From positions 9,052,711 to 9,116,710 of the forward strand of contig NW_024040040.1 of the NCBI RefSeq assembly GCF_014851395.1: 64,000 nt of DNA, written 5' to 3'. The stretch is from Micropterus salmoides (Eukaryota > Chordata > Actinopteri > Centrarchiformes > Centrarchidae). The notes under the pieces were generated by a model that worked only from the letters and a program-made list of their open reading frames with translations, was not told where the DNA came from and ran no database searches. The position numbers were made by a program, and so were the translations under genes. Shown piece after piece: positions 60,501-64,000 of the stretch. Numbering within the stretch: position 1 is the stretch's first letter; each line of letters opens with the position of its first letter.

Positions 60501-63281
60501 TGGTAAACATGGTCTATAAATTCTGATGAATCATCTTTTTTTTTTCTTTTTTTATTTATTTTAGAAATGGAAAGTATATTAATGAAACTACATGAATGTA
60601 TTTTAGTACTTGTCTTTTTTGTCTTTTTAGAGAACAAAGTCAATGACCTGGCCAGAAAAATGGAGAAGCAGTTTGCAGAGAGAGCGGTGAAGAAACCAGC
60701 AGGGGGCATCAGTATATTACCAGAGAGGAAGGACGAGGTTGAGGAACTCACGGTGAGATTCACTCTGCGATGGGACCTCAGTGCATAGCTTTTGTGTACA
60801 GCATTTCTGGCTTATTTAATATTTTATTTATCAAAAAACAGTGTTAGTCTCAATATCCTGAGTAAAATCTGAGTAATGTTTCTGCGTGTGATGACAGTAC
60901 ACAGATCTGGAGGAGAGCAGTGACTGGATGGTCTCCTCTTTAGAGGACAGACAGGAAATTTCTAAACCAGCTCAGGGCTCTGCACCAACGAGGAAGAGCC
61001 TGGACTCACCCAGCACCAGCGTCTGGGGAACCTCCACAGGAAAGGGTCCCAAATCAGGTATGTTTTGGGTTTGGGTAATGTTAGCTTTCTATTTAGCTAA
61101 AACGGTGCCTTTCATTGAAACACGTTCAGCTTTTCATAAAGCCGATGTGCTTGTCAGTGTCACTTTTTGGCAACAGATAAATCACAGCCTGAATGGAGCG
61201 GGACTTTAAAAAACATTGTGCTACAGCAAACTTTCCAGATGTTTGTAGTAACATCATATAAATAAAATATCAAATCAACAGTTTACTATTATATTAACAA
61301 TTTTAATATAATGTTATAATATAAAACTAATACTCATTTTTACTAGCTCCTCCTCCAGGTAGTGGATGGATCCTCTACAGTGGACAGATGTAGATTTAGC
61401 CAGAGTCAGGATGCCAGTGTGCCAGTATGTGCTCCTCCTCCTGAGAACAACATATTCACCTTTTTCCATTGTTTTACTAAAGTTATTGTTTTAAAAATTT
61501 ACACACAACCCTTTTAAAGTCTTAAAATATGTTGAAACGGTATTGAAAAAGGTCTTGAAAGGTATTGAATTTTCCTTCCTGTATATACCCTGAAGACCTC
61601 TGGCGCCCTCTACAGAAGCATTCTGAAACCTGTTTGAAAAAGAGTTCAACCTTTATTTCTCAGCCTCTGTAGTAGATAGCTTACTCATTACGCCGTTGTT
61701 GCCTTTTCTCTTGTGTTCATTCATATTTTTTATTTAAAAAATCAATAAACAAAGAAAATTGTTATTACTTCCAGATCATTCTGTCCCTTTTATGATGGAT
61801 GGATGGATGGATGGATGGATACTTTATTTGATGCTTCACAGGAAATTAAATTCGTTACAGTAGCAGCAACCACATTCAGTCCTCACACACAGGCAACATA
61901 TATATAGTCGATTTGTCAAATAAAAAATTTAAAATAAAATCATAGATAAAATTAAAAAATACAATAAAAGAAGCCCAATCCCAAAGGTTAGTGCACTACA
62001 AGGACATTTAGGCATTAGGCATTTTGTGTAAATCTGTCTGAAAAAGCGACTTCTTTTTTTTGCCAATAGCCTCTCCTCACTTGCAGCTGAAGATTATACA
62101 TAGTGACACACAGCACAAAGAAGGTTTTCATTTCTTTTTTTTTCTCGACGAGCTTCGCTGATGCTTTGTTACGCATTTGAATTTGTGGGCAAACTCGCCG
62201 AAATCCTCAAACTGTAATGTCTTTCATCCACTGACCTTTAGTTACCTTGTCAGCAGTCACATCATAATCTGGGTCTGAATTTTCTAATTCATTGTTTTCG
62301 TTCTCAAAGTAAATGTCGTTCCCCTTTTTCAGTCATCATCATCTGAAGTGCAGCTTTGTAATATTGCGGTACAAATGTCCAACCAGAGGCTAAAAATATT
62401 TTAAAAACCAAATCCCATAATGCATTTTGCCTCCCCCACTGGTATTTCAGTGGATCTGTTACGTCCCACCCTTTGGTGGCAACATGGGACGAACAACACC
62501 CCAACACTGACCCAAACTCAACACAAATAAACACCTTTAAAACAACCAAATCAAGGGAATTTATTAACATAACTAGACTATAAATTAAGAACACCAAAAA
62601 CACAACACAAAAATGCCCCAGCTGGGAGGCAGCAAAGCTAGCAGTCCCAAATCAAGAAGGGTCCCCTCCTGACACTTGCACAGCAGCTTTTAAAGCCCGC
62701 CTTCAAAGGCCAGGTGGACCTTATTCAGTAATTAGCTGGAGCACTCCCAGAACAGAACTGAAAGACAGAAAACCTGGACACAGCACAGGGAAATACATAC
62801 AGCCGTAACAGGATCACAATGCATTTTATCAGTCGTGTGTCTTGAAAAACAATGACATCTACTAAAACAGCCACATGTCGCCTCTGGCCTTAAAGGTAGA
62901 AGCACGCAGACGTTGCAGCCGGTCTTAATGGGTTGAATGTACATTGACTTTGTTTTATTTGTTGCACACCACTGTGTGTCTATGTTTTACATACCTGTAT
63001 TGATTTGTATAGTAAGTGCTATACAAATCAAGCTATAATAATTATTGATATTATTATATTATTATTGTAATGAAAATTATAGCATGATACGCTGGTACAT
63101 AAATGTGGCGATGATGGTGGTCTCAGCTGAATTGTAGACTTGTCCTAAAACAGCTGTCCTGTGCCCAGCAGGTCTGACTGAAGCTGGAACAGGAAGCACC
63201 CTGAAGAGCAGCCTGTGCTCCCTCAGTGACATCAGTGACTCCGAGGACATTAGCAATAAACACAATAGACACTACAGCTGA
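48591..63281 (+). CDS. dzip1: DZIP1 / iguana: zinc-finger coiled-coil ciliary protein, 18 coding exons, 927 aa
   Basis: Basal-body/transition-zone protein needed for ciliogenesis and for Gli-dependent Hedgehog output (zebrafish iguana; family knowledge). Coding exons: 48591-48593, 48832-49431, 51210-51294, 51523-51638, 53588-53746, 53845-53982, 54062-54124, 54251-54379, 55076-55124, 55210-55260, 55435-55494, 55938-56113, 56243-56447, 56713-56887, 58780-59162, 60631-60752, 60898-61057, 63172-63281 (2,784 nt, all in frame). Domains: MPF start; Dzip-like N-terminal domain about 59-142 with VDWRRINAVDID; C2H2 finger 202-223 (C202, C205, H218, H223); coiled coils about 143-200 and 230-430; LDPIQELSEEEK motif about 473-484; conserved helix DMRLELEQAVVKKLENLGIK about 523-542; RPRSSSLP and VMSGPAVKQPKTPQPAP; acidic TPPFSSDEESEEEE; C-terminal STSVWGTSTGKGPKSG and STLKSSL. 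These order and motifs match DZIP1, not the paralogue DZIP1L. Confidence 0.95.
48832..49431 (+). CDS. dzip1: dzip1 coding exon 2 (residues 2-201)
   Basis: Acceptor tgccttgcag|CCATTT, donor AAG|GTACCG, phase 0. Holds the whole N-terminal domain (RPRRESVDWRR, TFCSLDGERCQRCQNPVDPA, LAQLTVEWLLHCQEFL) and the first coiled coil. GC-rich relative to later exons; several long antisense frames here are shadows. Confidence 0.95.
49432..51209 (+). other. dzip1: dzip1 intron 2
   Basis: Non-coding. Contains a TA-rich run at about 49897-49920 and a (TG)12 tract at 50495-50519. Short open frames (for example 50549-50947) show no domain and begin or end without splice or start support. Confidence 0.8.
51210..51294 (+). 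CDS. dzip1: dzip1 coding exon 3 (C2H2 zinc finger)
   Basis: Acceptor ttcttttag|TGCCCA, donor ATCC|GTAAGT. Encodes the single finger: CPQCDKSF, then NHLQRRH. Spacing is C-x2-C-x12-H-x4-H. This exon is too short to be seen as a long open frame. Confidence 0.95.
51523..51638 (+). CDS. dzip1: dzip1 coding exon 4 (to residue 268)
   Basis: Acceptor cttccttccag|AATTGC completes a Gln codon with exon 3; donor CAG|GTAGGA, phase 0. Charged heptad-like sequence (IESLKLEISSLKEQI) begins the main coiled coil. Confidence 0.93.
52012..53112. mobile_element. Non-autonomous hAT element with a second hAT inserted in it (dzip1 intron 4)
   Basis: Ends tagggctgacccc (52012-52024) and ggggacagcgcta (53100-53112) are inverted repeats with two mismatches. 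A perfect 8-bp target duplication, acccatag, flanks at 52004-52011 and 53113-53120. The right end carries gattcgactatgtaaatcct, typical of this fish family. A MITE at 52511-52826 interrupts it. No transposase frame. Confidence 0.9.
52511..52826. mobile_element. hAT-type MITE, 316 bp, nested
   Basis: Inverted ends taggggtggg (52511-52520) and cccacccctaa-type right end (to 52826). Target duplication gcatgcag (52503-52510) and acatgcag (52827-52834), 7/8. Body rich in acgatacgatat motifs, as in a widespread fish family I recall. Confidence 0.88.
53588..53746 (+). CDS. dzip1: dzip1 coding exon 5 (residues 269-321)
   Basis: Acceptor gattacag|GAAAAA, donor AAT|GTACGA (weak at +4 to +6), phase 0. 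Coiled-coil sequence with LLRELDRFKAEEMARMDRKI. Confidence 0.93.
53845..53982 (+). CDS. dzip1: dzip1 coding exon 6 (residues 322-367)
   Basis: Acceptor attcatag|GAAGCA, donor CAG|GTCAGT, phase 0. Polar linker then helix AIQKLEHQLKKQ. Confidence 0.92.
54062..54124 (+). CDS. dzip1: dzip1 coding exon 7 (residues 368-388)
   Basis: Acceptor ctcttctag|GATAAA, donor CAG|GTATGT. 63-nt microexon-like piece encoding DKKWESRLQDIKAQHELEKN. Confidence 0.92.
54251..54379 (+). CDS. dzip1: dzip1 coding exon 8 (residues 389-431)
   Basis: Acceptor catcttccag|TTGCTG, donor CAG|GTTAAC, phase 0. End of the long coiled coil (RRLQEKEQTIKAQREQ). Confidence 0.93.
54380..55075 (+). other. dzip1: dzip1 intron 8
   Basis: AT-rich non-coding sequence; no repeat family or exon-like segment recognised. 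Phases on both sides join without an intervening exon. Confidence 0.7.
55076..55124 (+). CDS. dzip1: dzip1 coding exon 9 (residues 432-447)
   Basis: Acceptor tgcttacag|ATAAGG, donor CCAG|GTATGT, phase 1. Encodes IRNISSHPPTKVVEVP. Confidence 0.9.
55210..55260 (+). CDS. dzip1: dzip1 coding exon 10 (residues 448-464)
   Basis: Acceptor gtttttcag|TCATTG, donor CTTG|GTAAGT, phase 1 at both ends, so skipping would keep the frame. Confidence 0.9.
55372..55389 (+). repeat. dzip1: Poly-C run (18) in dzip1 intron 10
   Basis: Eighteen consecutive C in an intron of only 174 bases, about 45 bases before the exon 11 acceptor, where branch-point and pyrimidine signals are expected. Confidence 0.85.
55435..55494 (+). 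CDS. dzip1: dzip1 coding exon 11 (residues 465-484)
   Basis: Acceptor gtccaattag|AGGAGC, donor AAAG|GTAACA, phase 1 at both ends. Encodes the conserved LDPIQELSEEEK segment. Confidence 0.92.
55495..55937 (+). other. dzip1: dzip1 intron 11
   Basis: 443 bases, non-coding; no repeat or RNA gene recognised. Confidence 0.7.
55938..56113 (+). CDS. dzip1: dzip1 coding exon 12 (residues 485-543)
   Basis: Acceptor tcttttacag|ACTCAA, donor CAT|GTAAGT, phase 0. Lysine/proline-rich linker then the conserved helix ending KLENLGIKH. Confidence 0.93.
56243..56447 (+). CDS. dzip1: dzip1 coding exon 13 (residues 544-611)
   Basis: Acceptor ttctcag|GATCAG, donor CAAG|GTGAGT, phase 1. Encodes the segment YSSILAKVHSKRESAAKGMP and the helix REEIASNVEQKLGGQRRGS. 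Confidence 0.93.
56713..56887 (+). CDS. dzip1: dzip1 coding exon 14 (residues 612-669)
   Basis: Acceptor tgtatgcag|TGCTGC, donor CCAAA|GTACAG, phase 2. Basic, proline-rich; RPRSSSLPSRATQVMSGPAV matches the family. The donor is weak (C at +4, A at +5). Read-through would add YRNN and a stop (56888-56902). Confidence 0.88.
56888..58779 (+). other. dzip1: dzip1 intron 14
   Basis: 1.9 kb, AT-rich. gggcaggttcacatct (about 57332) and ggtgtgaacccgccc (about 58154) form loosely inverted ends of a possible diverged DNA element; target duplication not seen. No supported gene. Confidence 0.5.
58780..59162 (+). CDS. dzip1: dzip1 coding exon 15 (residues 670-797)
   Basis: Acceptor tttttgag|GACCCC (G at -3, weak), donor AAAG|GTAAGA, phase 1. 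Two acidic clusters, SSDEESEEEESDIEEE and SDEEEEDDDEWSEVSE, with a basic Gln/Pro-rich stretch between. The joined TPPFSSDEE matches human and zebrafish DZIP1, which supports the junction. Confidence 0.92.
59163..60630 (+). other. dzip1: dzip1 intron 15
   Basis: 1.5 kb, non-coding. Contains an L2/CR1-like LINE tail at 59767-59830 (listed separately). Two short open frames at 59891-60106 and 60115-60396 show no domain and no splice support. Confidence 0.7.
59767..59830 (+). mobile_element. LINE 3'-tail fragment (L2/CR1-like)
   Basis: gctctgtaaagcgactttga followed by gtgaaaagcgctatacaaattc and TTATTGTATTG repeats is the familiar end of fish L2/CR1 elements, here on the + strand and heavily 5'-truncated. 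Confidence 0.65.
60631..60752 (+). CDS. dzip1: dzip1 coding exon 16 (residues 798-838)
   Basis: Acceptor tgtctttttag|AGAACA, donor ACG|GTGAGA, phase 0. VNDLARKMEKQFAERAVKKP followed by AGG matches the family's conserved C-terminal block. Confidence 0.93.
60898..61057 (+). CDS. dzip1: dzip1 coding exon 17 (residues 839-891)
   Basis: Acceptor gatgacag|TACACA, donor TCAG|GTATGT, phase 1. SDWMVSSLED and RKSLDSPSTSVWGTSTGKG correspond to the DWDISSLE and TSVWGSSTGKG motifs of relatives. Confidence 0.93.
61793..61900 (-). mobile_element. (GGAT)n with LINE-type tail
   Basis: A (GATG)7 run (61793-61820) passes directly into actttatttgatgcttcaca then ggaaattaaattcg. That layout is the reverse complement of a fish LINE 3' end followed by its tandem tail. 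Confidence 0.5.
62457..62810 (-). mobile_element. Solo LTR (Ty3/gypsy-like), 354 bp
   Basis: Begins TGTTACG and ends CGTAACA (TG...CA with 7-bp inverted ends), flanked by a perfect 5-bp duplication ggatc (62452-62456 and 62811-62815). Read on the - strand it has a TATA-like ctttaaaag and a later AATAAA (ttaataaattccc) in normal LTR order, so it lies antisense to dzip1. No internal element sequence remains. Confidence 0.85.
63004..63035. repeat. Short palindrome
   Basis: ttgatttgtata and tatacaaatcaa form 12-bp inverted arms around an 8-base loop, followed by ATT-rich repeats. It may be a LINE-tail or MITE remnant (gtgctatacaaat resembles LINE tails). Confidence 0.55.
63172..63281 (+). CDS. 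dzip1: dzip1 last coding exon 18 (residues 892-927 and stop)
   Basis: Acceptor gtgcccagcag|GTCTGA, with a tandem NAGNAG choice: using the first AG would insert one codon. STLKSSL matches relatives; the end SDISDSEDISNKHNRHYS replaces the shorter VTVSDWDDSDEI-type end. Stop TGA at 63279-63281. Confidence 0.92.
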
Positions 63282-63745
63282 TCAGGTGATGTAGCTCTAT
63301 GCCAAGCACACGAAGACCTCAGTCAACTCTTCTGACATCTGCAGTCTAAATAGCCACATTTTGTACTGTTATTATAAGGAAGCTATAATACAGAGCAATA
63401 CTTAGCAAAGGGAGTTAGGATTCTGAAATGGATTATTGTATAGAGATGAATGAGATTACAACTTTTTATTGACTTTTCATTGTCAGCCTCACCTTAATGC
63501 CTTGTGCCAATTCTCTTTGCTTGCCTTAGACCCTGTCAGTGTTCAACTTTATACTGATTGTTTTTGTATATTCAATGTAAATAGTCAATATAACCCACAC
63601 TCCAAATGAGATACTGTGTGTAGTTTGTGTAAAATTTTGTACATCAAATTTTATAATTTTTTCACACGTTAAATGGAGCAATGAGATGTGATATTGTATA
63701 GAAAAATATTTATAGAAGAAGCAATAAAAGATTTCTTTGTGGAAT
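63282..63745 (+). terminator. dzip1: dzip1 3' UTR with poly(A) signal
   Basis: AT-rich sequence after the stop, with AATAAA at 63723-63728 about 440 bases on, followed by a GT/T-rich stretch (tttctttgtgg). The antisense open frame at 63526-63798 is a by-product of the AT-rich UTR. Confidence 0.7.
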
Positions 63746-64000
63746 ACACACTTGGAAATTGTTACATGATGCATTACAGTATAGGCACACGTCATCACGG
63801 TGATTTATTTGTCCAACTTAGCACAATAACCAACTGATTTATAACAGTTGTGTCACTTTATCTTCACACTTCCAAGCTTTTGTTTAAGATGATTCACATT
63901 TCTAGCCATGCAGGAGTTCATACATTTATCAAGTCAGCTAAAGATCTGCTGACCTTATGTTAACAGTTTAATTGGTGAAACAAAACATGGATCTGTGTTT
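63746..64000. other. Downstream of dzip1, nothing recognised
   Basis: About 250 bases of AT-rich sequence without coding potential or recognisable repeat. Confidence 0.6.

Larger units (their letters stand above)
61058..63171 (+). other. dzip1: dzip1 intron 17
   Basis: 2.1 kb carrying a GATG microsatellite with LINE-like tail, an antisense solo LTR and a short palindrome, all listed separately. The open frames here fall inside these repeats. Confidence 0.8.

Noticed and set aside
62304..62603. 99-codon - strand frame in dzip1 intron 17
   Set aside because: Runs through the solo LTR and its flank; no retroelement protein signature.

Overview
The window looks like nuclear DNA from a ray-finned fish, most likely a percomorph teleost. 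It has split genes with GT-AG introns of 0.1-18 kb, dinucleotide microsatellites, a Tc1/mariner relic, many short hAT-type elements with 8-bp target duplications, an L2/CR1-like LINE, a solo LTR, and several dispersed repeats that I recall as common in percomorph introns. The species cannot be named from the sequence alone. I found no exotic or undescribed system; the interest lies in gene structure, synteny and repeat architecture.

Three protein genes are recognisable. (1) oxgr1, a single-exon class A GPCR (2-oxoglutarate receptor family), + strand, 2200-3180. (2) hs6st3, heparan sulfate 6-O-sulfotransferase 3, - strand, two coding exons (25261-25802 and 6471-7239) around an 18-kb intron; 436 residues. 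(3) dzip1 (zebrafish iguana), a zinc-finger/coiled-coil protein of the ciliary basal body that acts in Hedgehog signalling, + strand, 18 coding exons from 48591 to 63281; 927 residues. The hs6st3 and dzip1 exons join in frame at every junction.

Layout: 0.5-1.2 kb Tc1 relic; 1.6-1.8 kb hAT MITE; 2.2-3.2 kb oxgr1; 3.2-5.9 kb convergent spacer; 5.9-25.8 kb hs6st3, whose intron holds MITE-like elements and a 1.1-kb array of a 20-bp AATAAA-containing repeat; 26-47.7 kb gene-free upstream DNA with several hAT elements and a broken LINE; 47.7-63.7 kb dzip1, with a hAT nested in another hAT in intron 4 and an antisense solo LTR in intron 17; then about 250 bases of non-coding DNA.

The three genes do not form a functional unit. 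Their order and orientation match human 13q32 as I recall it (DZIP1, HS6ST3, OXGR1), but DNAJC3 and UGGT2, which lie between DZIP1 and HS6ST3 in human, are absent here. This fits gene loss on one copy of the region after the teleost genome duplication (inference).
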